A stretch of 64,000 nucleotides of DNA from Candidatus Methanoperedentaceae archaeon GB37 (GTDB lineage Archaea > Halobacteriota > Methanosarcinia > Methanosarcinales > EX4572-44): positions 586,258 to 650,257 of the forward strand of contig LR991653.1 in NCBI GenBank assembly GCA_905171695.1, given 5' to 3'. Below, one piece after another: positions 8,907 through 18,141 of this stretch; within the stretch, counting starts at the first letter, position 1, and each line of letters opens with the position of its first letter. The position numbers were made by a program, and so were the translations under genes. Under the pieces are notes generated by a model, which was given only the letters and a program-made list of their open reading frames with translations, did no database searches and was not told the origin of the DNA.

Positions 8907-10571
8907 TTACCCCCTCACAAATTCGTCAATGTTCACTAAATCCCATCTGAATTTGCCTCTTGACGTTAAAAGCGTAAGAACCTTGAAATCTATCTTCTTA
9001 TCATCATAAAGAATTTTATAAGCATTCTTCCTTGCCTTAAGCTCTTCATAATGAATCACTGCAGAAACCGGCTTGAGAACAATCCAGATTGTGGCATTTG
9101 GAGTATCCTTATATTTTTCTATCGTTTCGTCAATTTTCTTTAAAGGTTCAAAAGTACCAATTAAAGTTTCTATTTCCACGTAAATTTCCTCTCCTTCTGG
9201 AGAATAGATCAAATCTGGGACAACTCTACCTTCTAATATTGGAGCCTCTACCTTTATTCCCCTTTCTAAAATTTCGTTTACGAATTCACAAAGTTCTTCA
9301 AAATTGTTTATTATTCTCTTCCTTCTATTTCTTAGGTCATTCAGTAAATAAACAAAAGTGGCAACTTTTAGAGGATATTGAAGTTTATCAGTAGCATCAG
9401 CACCTCTTTTAACGAAAATGGAAAACCTTCTATGAGTGTAATCCAAATATTTTTCATATTTTCTTAAATTGCTAAAAAATTCATCCAACGAGCCAACTCC
9501 AAGAATTTTAGAGCAAAATATTTCATACTTTGCATCATCGAGCTTACAAGTGTAAACACGAAGTCCCTCAAATTTTAGAGCATCTTTAGCTTTATTCAGA
9601 TCTTTTGGTTTTACTGCTATAACCAAAACTCCGAATTGTTGTAAGAATCCTGATTCAAGACGACCTCTAACCATCTTTACAAATTCATCGACTGCGAGGT
9701 GCATTTTTCTTGCATCTAGGAGCTCAATTTTATATTCAAAAGTAAATTGGTCTAAGGAATGTGGATCCAATGAATCGACAATTTCCTCTATTCCTTCCTC
9801 AAAAAGTTCTGGTTCTCTAAAAGTTATCCTTGGATGTTTATCGGTTATTTCACAGAACAATTCCTTTAATGCATAGATTATCGGAATATGCCACTCATGT
9901 TCATCTTCGCCTATCAAAACTACAAACGGTGAATTAAAGCTCTCACTAAAACTTCTGGGAAATCTCCTATCACAATTAATGAGTTCTTCAAAAATTGGTA
10001 ATTGAGTTTGCCCTTCAGAAGACGCAAGTGTCTCTATGCCACTTTCAATGTTTGTGGTTACCAGTTCTGTATCCAAATCTGAGTTTTGTTTTAAGAGTGT
10101 TTTAGATTCTAGTTCTAAATCAAAAGAAACGAGACTTTCAATTTTGGCTATATCCATTTGTATGGTTTTCGCGATATCCGTATTAAGGAAAGATGAGAGT
10201 TGCTCAATTTTGGGAGCAGATAAATTTATGTCAGCAATTTTGGGCGTTTCTTTAGGAATAGAAACTTGAATCAGATCTGTAGCAGGAGTTTGGGTTGGTT
10301 TTATAATCTGCCTATTTAGAGGAGTATCAAATAAGGGCGAAATGGTTCGTTTTATAGTCACTTTTTTAACTTCAGTATTTAATGATTCAAATCTGGTTGA
10401 AAGTGAGGCTTGTTCGAAGGATATGTCATAAATTGGTAACTCAAAATATAGTTGGGTTTCATTTTCTCTTTCAATTGCTTTAGAAGCACTTTTTTGAAAC
10501 TTTTTTTGATATTCTTCTGTTTCTGTAACCTTGAGTCTTGATATTGGTCGAAATCTAAGCCTTTCCTTCAT
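8907..10571 (-). CDS. unknown protein with C-terminal PD-(D/E)xK nuclease-like domain
   Basis: I do not recognise a named family for these 554 residues. The first 190 or so are polar, low in structure and rich in Ser/Thr/Glu. A middle alpha/beta segment (about 200-320) begins FVVLIGEDEHEW. The C-terminal part (about 430-530) contains VPDLIYSPEGEEIYVEIET, which fits a PD-(D/E)xK restriction-like core with Asp at about 451 and an E-x-E in place of E-x-K. I infer a nuclease or nuclease-derived domain. It overlaps the upstream 421 aa gene by 17 bases and lies two bases before the AAA+ ATPase, so the three are translationally coupled. Its base composition is more AT-rich than the core genes. Confidence 0.7.
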   Translation of the reverse strand: MKERLRFRPISRLKVTETEEYQKKFQKSASKAIERENETQLYFELPIYDISFEQASLSTRFESLNTEVKKVTIKRTISPLFDTPLNRQIIKPTQTPATDLIQVSIPKETPKIADINLSAPKIEQLSSFLNTDIAKTIQMDIAKIESLVSFDLELESKTLLKQNSDLDTELVTTNIESGIETLASSEGQTQLPIFEELINCDRRFPRSFSESFNSPFVVLIGEDEHEWHIPIIYALKELFCEITDKHPRITFREPELFEEGIEEIVDSLDPHSLDQFTFEYKIELLDARKMHLAVDEFVKMVRGRLESGFLQQFGVLVIAVKPKDLNKAKDALKFEGLRVYTCKLDDAKYEIFCSKILGVGSLDEFFSNLRKYEKYLDYTHRRFSIFVKRGADATDKLQYPLKVATFVYLLNDLRNRRKRIINNFEELCEFVNEILERGIKVEAPILEGRVVPDLIYSPEGEEIYVEIETLIGTFEPLKKIDETIEKYKDTPNATIWIVLKPVSAVIHYEELKARKNAYKILYDDKKIDFKVLTLLTSRGKFRWDLVNIDEFVRG

Positions 10572-11820
10572 TTTCTATCACCTTATCAATCCATTCTTTC
10601 GCAAGTGGATGAAATTCTAGTTGGGTCATACTGTAAGAGAATCTGACTATTCCAGCACTTACAATGGGGGAGATTTTTATAAGAAAATCCCTCAGCCATA
10701 TTTTGCTATGAAGTTCTATTTCTCTATATTTCCAATAGCCTCGACTATATCCATTTGTTATCTTTTCAATTCTTCCTTGACTTACCACTAATTCACAGCC
10801 ATATTCATCTTTCATTATGTCTCTTATAGCTGAGAAAATAGGTTCATAATCTTTCCAAGGCTCAAAAGTTATGTAAATCTGATTTATGGCTTGTTTAATC
10901 ATGTTCTCATGTACCTGTTTAATTGTTGGATTTATTTTTTCCAAATAGTCCCGTAATTCCAGTATTTTATAGGACAATGAATTGCTTGTTAATAGTAAAA
11001 TAACCTTATCAGGGCTCTTTGTAGGCAAGCTAACCTCTCTTTGGTCAATCATAGAATAGGCTTTAAGTCCTAAAAAGTTGGCTAATTTAGCTATTTTCTC
11101 CACATCACTCGAATCATCTTCATTTAAGTCGAAAAACCTCATAAGCGCAACTAAGGGTATTGTTCTTGAATAAAAAACAAAAGTTGTGAATGGATTTACA
11201 CCTATCGATAAATCTAATGCTTTCTGTTTGAATTCATTTATTAGAGATACTAATTTCTCTGGTTTCTCACCAGCCTGCGGAAGTAAGGTATCAGGTTCTA
11301 TAACCTTGAAAGGATGATAGGGATAAGATTCTTGAATGCTTATCTCTGATAATTTGATATTCAATTTATCGCAAAATCTTTGAATTAAACTTTTCAGCTC
11401 GTCAACTAAATTTCCAATTGGGATAGAATTTACCCACGAATTTGGATTAATGCTTACCTTAATACCATCTCCCCAGCTTTCATAGTGTTTTATACTTTCC
11501 TCAAAAGAGGGCGCATTTTCTGCACATATTCCAAAGTTATCATACATAAACTTCGCAAAAGATGTGCTGAAATCTTTATTAGGTTCTACACCACCGTAAA
11601 TCGCCACCCTGATTTTATTCTTTAGCGTTTCATCCTCAATATCTGCTAAGGAAGATTTCCCACAAATTTTTTCACTTTTAAGAAACTCATGAAGCGCATT
11701 CAAAGTATATGCTTGTTTATAGAAGGGTACGAGATCCTTTTCTAAGAAGATTCTCCAAGTTTTTGGTTCCCATACTTTGTTTTCTTTTGCCCATTCTCTA
11801 AGAGATGTTCTCATACTCAT
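10555..11820 (-). CDS. unknown 421 aa protein, first gene of the ATPase-nuclease module
   Basis: No family is recognised. The sequence is a soluble mixed alpha/beta protein without signal peptide or membrane helices. Features that may help a search are the N-terminal REWAKENKVWEPKTWR, the segment YGGVEPNKDFSTSFAKFMY (about 95-113), and a Trp/Tyr-rich C-terminal part with SRGYWKYREIELHSKIWL. The ATG at 11820 has a GGGAGG ribosome site at 11830-11835 and AT-rich TATA-like sequence further upstream. It leads a three-gene operon with the nuclease-like and AAA+ genes. The context (transfer signs, neighbouring recombinase remnant, attC-like site) suggests a mobile defence or anti-element function, as inference only. 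Confidence 0.65.
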   Translation of the reverse strand: MSMRTSLREWAKENKVWEPKTWRIFLEKDLVPFYKQAYTLNALHEFLKSEKICGKSSLADIEDETLKNKIRVAIYGGVEPNKDFSTSFAKFMYDNFGICAENAPSFEESIKHYESWGDGIKVSINPNSWVNSIPIGNLVDELKSLIQRFCDKLNIKLSEISIQESYPYHPFKVIEPDTLLPQAGEKPEKLVSLINEFKQKALDLSIGVNPFTTFVFYSRTIPLVALMRFFDLNEDDSSDVEKIAKLANFLGLKAYSMIDQREVSLPTKSPDKVILLLTSNSLSYKILELRDYLEKINPTIKQVHENMIKQAINQIYITFEPWKDYEPIFSAIRDIMKDEYGCELVVSQGRIEKITNGYSRGYWKYREIELHSKIWLRDFLIKISPIVSAGIVRFSYSMTQLEFHPLAKEWIDKVIENEGKA

Positions 11821-11829
11821 ATTATCATT

Positions 11830-11859
11830 CCTCCCTTTTTAAATCTATTTTTAAAGCCA
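11830..11859 (-). promoter_or_regulatory. ribosome site and TATA-like region of the three-gene module
   Basis: On the minus strand a GGGAGG (11830-11835) lies 9 bases before the ATG at 11820. Two TTTAAAAA-type stretches lie at 11838-11859. The promoter assignment is tentative; the ribosome site is clear. Confidence 0.5.
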
Positions 11860-11889
11860 CCGCGGAGCCCGATTTCACTTCACTCATTA

Positions 11890-11975
11890 TATACGAAATT
11901 CGCATTTTCTTTCAATTTGGAAGGATATACGAACTTCGTGTTATTTTCAATTTTGGTAGTTTATGCGAACTTATC
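11890..11975. repeat. 36-base tandem repeat with CGAAnTTCG palindromes
   Basis: Copies start at 11890, 11926 and 11962, exactly 36 bases apart; the third is partial. Each begins TATACGAA or TATGCGAA, and the first two carry a small palindrome (CGAA-A-TTCG, ACGAA-C-TTCGT). The array separates the tyrosine-recombinase remnant from the 421 aa gene promoter, and its last copy overlaps the recombinase 3' end. It could be a recombinase or repressor binding array. The remaining sequence from 12160 to 12394 shows no gene or structure that I can support. Confidence 0.75.
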
Positions 11976-12159
11976 CATCTTCTTTGCCCTCCACAACCGC
12001 CATATCTAACGGACTTCTGATCCTTCTTAAATCTTTCATTGCAACGTGAGTATAAACCTCTGTTGTTTTTGAACTTTTGCGACCAAGCAACACCTGAATG
12101 TATCTTAGATCAATTCCACCTTCAGGAAGATCGATTGCAAACTCTGGCAGAAAAAGCAA
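11971..12159 (-). pseudogene. tyrosine recombinase (Xer/IntI-like), C-terminal remnant
   Basis: The 62-residue frame reads EGGIDLRYIQVLLGRKSS, then KTTEVYTHV and IRSPLD, the C-terminal catalytic end of a tyrosine recombinase, with the nucleophilic Tyr in VYTHV kept. The box II His before KSS is replaced by Arg (LGRKS for LGHKS), and the usual HSFATHLL before EGG is degraded to EFAIDLP. The upstream part of the gene is absent. IRSPLD near the end is common in integron-type and XerC/D-like recombinases, but the integron-specific insert cannot be checked in this fragment. Confidence 0.8.
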
Positions 12160-12394
12160 AAATTAACTTGAAAATGGGCGATGAGAGTCGTGTCAGATTT
12201 GCTTAAGAGAAGCTTAGAGTTTTATAAAAATCAGCCTTAATTTTTATCACCTTAAATGCAGCACCTTATTTGTAACATCCAACATTTCAACAGAACTTGT
12301 TTGGGGATGGGAAGTATCGGCATTCCTCCATAGGTTATATTAACCCTTACTGCTAACTCTTGGTCTTATCATTGTTATATGCGAGGGTTCTCTT

Positions 12395-13678
12395 GTGTCG
12401 TTCTTTTCTAGCTTTGTAGAGTCGCTTGAGAGGGATGGTCTGCTCAAGGTGATCGAGAGACCGGTCTCTCCAGTGTATGAGGTGACCCGGGTGGTTGGTG
12501 ATTCGGTGGAGCCGTTACTCTTCACTGACGTCTCGGGGTGGAGGGTTGTTGTGAATCTTCTTGGCACACGGGAGATGCTCTCGAGAGCGCTTGGAATCCC
12601 TGTGGATCGACTGGCTCGCACGCTTGCAGGGATGCGGTCTGATGGTCTTCTGAAGGTGGTGGATGAGGGTCCTGCGATGGATGCGATGGATGTGGATCTT
12701 GGAAGGCTCCCGATCCTCACGCATCACAGTGGTGACGGTGGGGCGTACATCACAGGGGGTGTTGTGATATCTGAGTATGGGGGGGTGACGAATGCGTCTA
12801 TCCATCGGTTGATGGTTATTGGCAGGGATAAGCTCGTTGCGCGAATCGTTGAAGGGAGGCACACAGATACTCTGAGTCAGATGGCGCGAAGAGATGGTGA
12901 GCCATTGCCTGTTGCTATAGCGATCGGTGTTGACCCTGTAACGCTCTATGCTGTCTGTACAAGGGTTCCTGAGGGGAGAGAGTTTCAGTTTGCATCAGCA
13001 TTGAAGGGGGAGCCTGTTGAGCTCTTCAGGTCGGGCAACGGTCTTATGGTGCCTGAGTGTGAGTTTCTGCTTGAAGGCTATCTCGACCCTGAAGAGGTTC
13101 ACACTGAGGGTCCTTTTGTAGATATCACAGGAACCTATGATAGCGTGAGAGAGCAGCCTGTGATCCAGATCACGGGTATTTCACGCTCGAGTGACCCGAT
13201 CTATCATGCTATCCTCCCTGCGAGTGGTGAGCACCGGGTCCTCATGGGCGTGCCCTACGAGCCTCTGATCTACAGAGAGGCGAGCAGGTTTGCTGATGTG
13301 AGAAACGTGGTTATGAGTGATGGTGGGTGCTCATATCTGCACGCGGTGGTCCAGATCAGGAAGCGATCGAGGAGCGAGGTGAGGGATGTGATCGAAGCAG
13401 CCTTCAGGGCACATGGTAGCCTGAAACATGTCGTCGTGGTGGATGAGGATATTGACATACTTGACCCAAAAGACGTCGAGTATGCGATCGCGACACGGGT
13501 ACAGGCCGACCGCGACATCCATATCTACAGAGGTCAGCGTGGAAGCAGTCTCGATCCGAGCCGAGGACCTGATGGAAGAACAGCCAAGATGGGAGTCGAC
13601 GCAACCTTCGAACCTGAGAGGAGGGATGAGTACCTGCGTGTATATCGAGAAAACTTGATGTATGGCAATAAGGCTTAG
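12395..13678 (+). CDS. UbiD family decarboxylase, probable anhydromevalonate phosphate decarboxylase
   Basis: The 427 residues align by eye with the UbiD family, prenylated-FMN-dependent decarboxylases acting on alpha,beta-unsaturated acids. In most archaea the single UbiD homologue of this length decarboxylates trans-anhydromevalonate 5-phosphate in the modified mevalonate pathway; I infer that role, supported by HMG-CoA reductase in the same window. Alternative substrates cannot be excluded. The start is GTG at 12395 with GAGGG 8-12 bases upstream. It leads a compact plus-strand set with dtdA 12 bases downstream, then ferredoxin and yjbQ. Confidence 0.85.
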   Translation: MSFFSSFVESLERDGLLKVIERPVSPVYEVTRVVGDSVEPLLFTDVSGWRVVVNLLGTREMLSRALGIPVDRLARTLAGMRSDGLLKVVDEGPAMDAMDVDLGRLPILTHHSGDGGAYITGGVVISEYGGVTNASIHRLMVIGRDKLVARIVEGRHTDTLSQMARRDGEPLPVAIAIGVDPVTLYAVCTRVPEGREFQFASALKGEPVELFRSGNGLMVPECEFLLEGYLDPEEVHTEGPFVDITGTYDSVREQPVIQITGISRSSDPIYHAILPASGEHRVLMGVPYEPLIYREASRFADVRNVVMSDGGCSYLHAVVQIRKRSRSEVRDVIEAAFRAHGSLKHVVVVDEDIDILDPKDVEYAIATRVQADRDIHIYRGQRGSSLDPSRGPDGRTAKMGVDATFEPERRDEYLRVYRENLMYGNKA

Positions 13679-13690
13679 ATTGGATGGACG

Positions 13691-14530
13691 ATGAACTGGA
13701 ATAGAAGCAGAGAGAGGGTTACGATCGTCTCGTCAAGGGGCGATCCTGCAAGTGTGAATATTGCAGAGAAACTCAAAAGTATGGGGGAGTGGACGGTCGT
13801 TGAGGACGCGAGTCTCACCATATCCACTTATAGTCACTTCACGCTCGTTGAGATGGATGAATATCACATCTATCAGGACGGAATCGACACTCGACTTGAA
13901 GAGCGCAATATCAAAAGTAGCCTCATAATATTTGCATCCAAGCATCGAAGCAAGGATGGACGGAAGATCCTCACGGTTCACCCAACAGGAAACACAGGAG
14001 AACCGATGCTCGGTGGAAGAGCGCGCGAGCTCGCAATCCCGGCACCACTGGCGATGAGAGACCTGCTCCATGGACTAAAGAGACGATCGCTCGAGACCGA
14101 GTTTGAAGCAACTCTCGAAGCCACGCACCACGGCCCAACGATGCTTCACACACCATCACTGTACATAGAGATTGGGAGCGGCGAGGAAGAGTGGATCGAT
14201 GACCGCGCAGGCGAGATTGTGGCTGAAGCAATACTCGCGCTCCAGTCTCAGGTTGTGCCTGTTGCGGTGGGCTTTGGAGGTGGACACTATGTGCCAAGAG
14301 AGACAAAACTCACACTCGAGGCAGAAGTGGCTTTTGGACATATGTTCCCCAATTATCAACTCGAACGACTAGATAAAGAGATGATAAGAGAGGCGTTCCT
14401 GAAATCAGGCGCAGATTTCGGTTACATCGATCGCAAAGCGATGCGTGCTAGAGAGCGCAACGAGCTTATCGAGACGATCAACGATCTTGGATACCGGGTG
14501 CTCAGGGAGAAGGAGATCAGAGGAATTTAG
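13691..14530 (+). CDS. dtdA: D-aminoacyl-tRNA deacylase (DTD2 type)
   Basis: The enzyme hydrolyses D-amino acids wrongly attached to tRNA. The 279 residues match the archaeal/plant GEK1-like family: the segment ILTVHPTGN (about 96-104), a conserved ATHHGPT motif (about 138-144) and VGFGGGHYVPR (about 193-203) with probable zinc/substrate residues. The length is as expected. It lies 12 bases after the UbiD-type gene and ends 38 bases before the ferredoxin start. Confidence 0.93.
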   Translation: MNWNRSRERVTIVSSRGDPASVNIAEKLKSMGEWTVVEDASLTISTYSHFTLVEMDEYHIYQDGIDTRLEERNIKSSLIIFASKHRSKDGRKILTVHPTGNTGEPMLGGRARELAIPAPLAMRDLLHGLKRRSLETEFEATLEATHHGPTMLHTPSLYIEIGSGEEEWIDDRAGEIVAEAILALQSQVVPVAVGFGGGHYVPRETKLTLEAEVAFGHMFPNYQLERLDKEMIREAFLKSGADFGYIDRKAMRARERNELIETINDLGYRVLREKEIRGI

Positions 14531-14568
14531 AAAGATTCATATTAGGGGTGTTACACTACTCTCGTATC

Positions 14569-14826
14569 ATGGCGAATCAGATGAGCTTCAAGAAGGTGAA
14601 GGTATCAGAAGAATGTGTAGGGTGTGGTGTATGTGAGACTGTATGCCCGGTCAACAACCTGCTCGAAGATGGAGCAGAGTTTGACCCGGACAGAGCAAAG
14701 CTCGCAATAAAGGTTACGAACGGCGAGGCAGCAGTCGATGAAGAGGTCTGCCTGACCTGCGGGACATGCACATTCAACTGCCCGAGCGGCGCCGTCTACG
14801 CAGAATACGAACCAAGAGCCTCATAA
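14569..14826 (+). CDS. 2[4Fe-4S] ferredoxin-like protein
   Basis: This small protein of about 85 residues carries two cluster motifs, CVGCGVCETVCP (about 17-28) and CLTCGTCTFNCP (about 62-73), separated by an unusually long linker of about 34 residues. It probably transfers electrons between cytoplasmic enzymes; the partner is unknown. The start ATG at 14569 is preferred, with ATG 14581 possible; an upstream GTG at 14548 would add 7 residues but lacks a ribosome site. Confidence 0.88.
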   Translation: MANQMSFKKVKVSEECVGCGVCETVCPVNNLLEDGAEFDPDRAKLAIKVTNGEAAVDEEVCLTCGTCTFNCPSGAVYAEYEPRAS

Positions 14827-14879
14827 ATCATAATCCCTCTTACACCAGATACACACAGGAAGGACCGGGGCATGGTTGG

Positions 14880-15299
14880 ATGAACGTCATAACAGAGCAC
14901 ATACACATAAAGACGAGAGGCAATACAGAGATACATGACATCACAGACGAAGCAGCAAGACGCCTCGAAGCATCAGGGCTTACGAATGGAACAGTTACAA
15001 TCTTTGTGCAGGGATCGACCGGAGCCGTGACAACGATAGAGTACGAACCCGGACTCGTGGAAGACATGAAGAGAACACTCGAACGAATAGCACCACAAGG
15101 CATCGAATACAGACACAATCTTCGCTGGGGCGACGGCAACGGCCACTCACACATCAGAGCATCACTTCTCGGACCAAGCCTCACAATCCCATTCCAGAAG
15201 AAGAGACTGATGCTCGGCAGATGGCAACAGATAATCTTCATAGACATGGACAACAAACCGAGAGACAGAGACATCATCATCCAGATAATGGGCATCTGA
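14880..15299 (+). CDS. YjbQ/UPF0047 family protein
   Basis: The 139 residues match the UPF0047/YjbQ family, compact trimeric proteins reported to have weak thiamine-phosphate synthase activity. Seen are GTVTIFVQGSTGAVTTIEYEP (with the hallmark STGAV) and the C-terminal GRWQQIIFIDMDN with adjacent HSHIRASL-type His residues. The ATG at 14880 gives the family-typical start; earlier in-frame codons run into the ferredoxin gene. It is the last gene of the UbiD-dtdA-ferredoxin set. Confidence 0.9.
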   Translation: MNVITEHIHIKTRGNTEIHDITDEAARRLEASGLTNGTVTIFVQGSTGAVTTIEYEPGLVEDMKRTLERIAPQGIEYRHNLRWGDGNGHSHIRASLLGPSLTIPFQKKRLMLGRWQQIIFIDMDNKPRDRDIIIQIMGI

Positions 15300-15439
15300 A
15301 GCCCTATTTTCAATCCTTGTTTTGCATTTGGTATTTTCCTCTATAGGAGTGCCTCTCTTCTAGGGTGATACTTCACATTCCTTTTCTTCATGATTTTTCA
15401 AAAGAGACGATCTGGAAGTGTTGCTCCTACCAAAAGCTG

Positions 15440-15446
15440 TTTATAG
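15440..15446 (+). promoter_or_regulatory. TATA box of grpE-dnaK
   Basis: TTTATAG at 15440-15446 lies about 40 bases before the chosen grpE start, which would leave a short leader carrying GGTAGGGAGG. The assignment rests on position and sequence only. Confidence 0.45.
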
Positions 15447-15483
15447 TTTTGCAGAGAAGTTTATTACCGTTCTGGTAGGGAGG

Positions 15484-16086
15484 ATGGTTGTCTTGAGGCG
15501 GTATAGTAGGTGTCGTGGAGAGAAGGTTTTAGGTAAGAAGTTCTATGTGGTGAATGAGAGGATGTTAGAGTTGGAGAAGAGACTCAAAGCGAGAGAAAAA
15601 AGTATTGAAGAGTATATTGAAGACTTAAAAAGGCTTCAAGCCGAGTTTGATAATTATAGGAAGAGAGTTGAGCGTGAAAAAGAAGAATTTACCAAATATG
15701 CCAACGAAAAACTTGTTTTGAAGCTGATAGATGTCTGCGAGAACCTTGAGCGGGGTCTTGAAAACTGTGGTGAGAGCGATGACACAGAATTTGTTAGGGG
15801 TATTAGAATGATACACAAACAGATCTCTGAGATTCTTTCCGATGCTGGCGTGCAGAGGATAAAAGCTATGGGCAGAGAGTTCGACCATAACCTGCATGAG
15901 GCAGTGATGCAGACAGAGACAGATGAGGTACCAGAGGATACGGTGCTCGAGGAGCTGCAGCATGGATACCTGCTTCATGGAAAGGTACTGCGCCACTCAA
16001 AGGTGCGGATCTCCAAAGAACCAGAACAGATAAAAGATAATAATGTAAAAGAAGATAATGTAAGGAATACAGAAGATGTGAGATAG
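15484..16086 (+). CDS. grpE: nucleotide exchange factor GrpE
   Basis: GrpE releases ADP from DnaK. The protein shows a long N-terminal coiled coil (KRLKAREKSIEEYIEDLKRL region), the family segment FDNYRKRVEREKEE, and the C-terminal beta domain with FDHNLHEAVMQ and HGYLLHGKVLRHSKVRIS. The exact start is uncertain: ATG 15484 directly follows GGGAGG, TTG 15493 has better spacing, and an ATG at 15562 begins the conserved coil. Only 18 bases separate it from dnaK. A bacterial-type chaperone pair in an archaeon points to old lateral transfer. Confidence 0.93.
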   Translation: MVVLRRYSRCRGEKVLGKKFYVVNERMLELEKRLKAREKSIEEYIEDLKRLQAEFDNYRKRVEREKEEFTKYANEKLVLKLIDVCENLERGLENCGESDDTEFVRGIRMIHKQISEILSDAGVQRIKAMGREFDHNLHEAVMQTETDEVPEDTVLEELQHGYLLHGKVLRHSKVRISKEPEQIKDNNVKEDNVRNTEDVR

Positions 16087-16104
16087 GTGATGAGGTGATG
16101 AGAT

Positions 16105-17979
16105 ATGTCTAAGATAATAGGAATTGATCTTGGTACAAGCAACTCGGCAGCTGCGGTACTGATCGGTGGCAAACCAACCATCATCCCGAGTGCGGAGGGC
16201 ACAACGGTTGGTGGGGGAAAAGCTTTTCCGTCGGTCGTTGCCTTCACGAAGAAGGGAGAGATCCTTGTTGGAGAGCCAGCACGCCGTCAGGCGGTGAGCA
16301 ATCCTGAACGTACGATCATCGCTATCAAAAGAAAGATGGGAACCGATTATAAAGTAAATATCGATGGCAAAACGTACACTCCGCAGGAGATATCAGCATT
16401 CATACTCCAGAAGATAAAGAGAGACTCTGAAGCCTTCATCGGGGAGAAGGTCGAGAAGGCGGTTATAACAGTCCCTGCGTACTTTAACGATAACCAGCGA
16501 CAGGCAACCAAAGACGCGGGCAGAATCGCAGGCCTCGATGTTGTGCGGATCATCAACGAGCCAACAGCAGCGTCCCTTGCCTATGGACTGGACAGGGAAG
16601 GCGAATTGAAGATACTTGTCTTCGATTTCGGTGGTGGAACTCTCGATGTGACCATTATGGAGCTTGGAGATGGTGTGTTCGAGGTGAAATCGACCGCTGG
16701 TGACACACAGCTCGGGGGTACAGATATGGATAATGCCCTCGTCGACTACATCGCAGAAGAGTTCAAGAGAGAGCATGGCATCGACCTGCGAGAAGATAAA
16801 ATGGCAAAGCAGAGACTGCAAGAAGCGGCGGAGAAGGCAAAGATAGAACTCTCAACAACGATGAGCACAAACATCAACCTGCCATTCATAACGGCAGACG
16901 CACATGGACCCAAGCACCTTGAGATGGAGATCACACGGGCGAAACTCGAAGAGATCGTGAAGCCTGTGGTGGAGAGATGCAGAAACTCTATCATGCGAGC
17001 ACTCGAAGACGCCAAACTACAGCCATCAGATATCGACAAGATCATCATGGTCGGCGGACCAACCCGCATGCCAATAGTACAGAGATTCGTGGAAGATCTC
17101 ATAGGCAAGCCGATCGAACGCGGTGTGGACCCGATGGAGTGCGTCGCCATCGGAGCAGCTATCCAGGGCGGGGTCCTTGCCGGAGAGGTGAAGGACGTAC
17201 TGCTCCTTGACGTAACACCGCTCACACTCGGAATCGAGACACTCGGTGGAGTCATGACGAAGCTGATAGAACGAAACACCACCATCCCAACGAAGAAGAG
17301 CGAGATATTCTCAACAGCTGCAGATAACCAGACAAGCGTGGAGATCCACGTGCTGCAGGGAGAGCGCCCCATGGCAGCAGATAACGTATCACTCGGGCGG
17401 TTCACACTCACAGGCATACCGATGGCGCCAAGAGGCGTGCCGCAGATAGAGGTCACATTCGACATCGACTCAAACGGCATACTTCACGTGACAGCAAAGG
17501 ACCTTGGCACGGGCAAAGCACAGGATATGACGATCACAGCACCACTGAAGATGTCAGAAGAGGAGATCAAACAGAAGATAAAAGAGGCAGAAGAGCACGC
17601 AAAGGAAGACGAAAAACGAAAAGAGTTAATAGAAGCCAAAAATCAGGCAGATGCCCTTGCATACACGACAGAAAAGACGCTGAAAGAACTCGGTGATAAA
17701 GTAAGCAGTGATCAGAAGAAGAGAGCAGAAGATGCGGTACAGAAGGTCAAGGATGCCATCAAGAGCGATGACATAAACGCTATAAAATCGGCGACAGAAG
17801 AGCTTACACAAGAGATGCACGGACTAAGCCAGTTACTCTACCAACAACAACGAGAGCAAACACAAGGGGAGGCACAACAGCAAGGACAGGCACAACAAAC
17901 TGAAAGAGAGAGTGGTGCAGGCAGTGAGGAAGAGGTTGTTGACGTCGATTACGAAGAAGTGGATGACGATGAGAAGTGA
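16105..17979 (+). CDS. dnaK: chaperone protein DnaK (Hsp70)
   Basis: An ATP-driven chaperone of 624 residues. The three Hsp70 signatures are visible: [11 protein letters not shown] (about 5-15), [15 protein letters not shown] (about 173-187) and [16 protein letters not shown] (about 311-326). The substrate-binding domain and the lid follow, ending in a Gln-rich stretch and the acidic tail [17 protein letters not shown]. It follows grpE closely. DnaJ, which normally completes the set, does not follow: the next 350 bases hold no gene and then an ABC transporter begins. Confidence 0.98.
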   Translation: MSKIIGIDLGTSNSAAAVLIGGKPTIIPSAEGTTVGGGKAFPSVVAFTKKGEILVGEPARRQAVSNPERTIIAIKRKMGTDYKVNIDGKTYTPQEISAFILQKIKRDSEAFIGEKVEKAVITVPAYFNDNQRQATKDAGRIAGLDVVRIINEPTAASLAYGLDREGELKILVFDFGGGTLDVTIMELGDGVFEVKSTAGDTQLGGTDMDNALVDYIAEEFKREHGIDLREDKMAKQRLQEAAEKAKIELSTTMSTNINLPFITADAHGPKHLEMEITRAKLEEIVKPVVERCRNSIMRALEDAKLQPSDIDKIIMVGGPTRMPIVQRFVEDLIGKPIERGVDPMECVAIGAAIQGGVLAGEVKDVLLLDVTPLTLGIETLGGVMTKLIERNTTIPTKKSEIFSTAADNQTSVEIHVLQGERPMAADNVSLGRFTLTGIPMAPRGVPQIEVTFDIDSNGILHVTAKDLGTGKAQDMTITAPLKMSEEEIKQKIKEAEEHAKEDEKRKELIEAKNQADALAYTTEKTLKELGDKVSSDQKKRAEDAVQKVKDAIKSDDINAIKSATEELTQEMHGLSQLLYQQQREQTQGEAQQQGQAQQTERESGAGSEEEVVDVDYEEVDDDEK

Positions 17980-18044
17980 AGGTAAAAGGAATAAGCAGAG
18001 TGAATAAATTGGAGTGTGTGGGGTGGGGGTAGCCGCCTCCAACA

Positions 18045-18066
18045 TTTTTTATAATTTTTAAATTTT
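18045..18066 (+). terminator. oligo-T terminator after dnaK
   Basis: Three T runs (six, five and four T) lie within 22 bases, 66 bases after the dnaK stop and without a strong stem, as usual for archaeal intrinsic termination. Confidence 0.5.
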
Positions 18067-18141
18067 GATGTGGCTGACCTCTTCGGTGTGACGTTTTTGG
18101 GAAAAAAAGTAGAGAGAAAGGAGGTAGAGAAAGGAGGTAGA

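Noticed and set aside
11890..11975. CRISPR array
   Set aside because: The 36-base units are contiguous and partly diverged; there are no spacers between repeats, and no cas genes are nearby.
11971..12159. Functional integron integrase
   Set aside because: Only the last 62 residues remain, the box II His is Arg, and upstream catalytic residues are missing.
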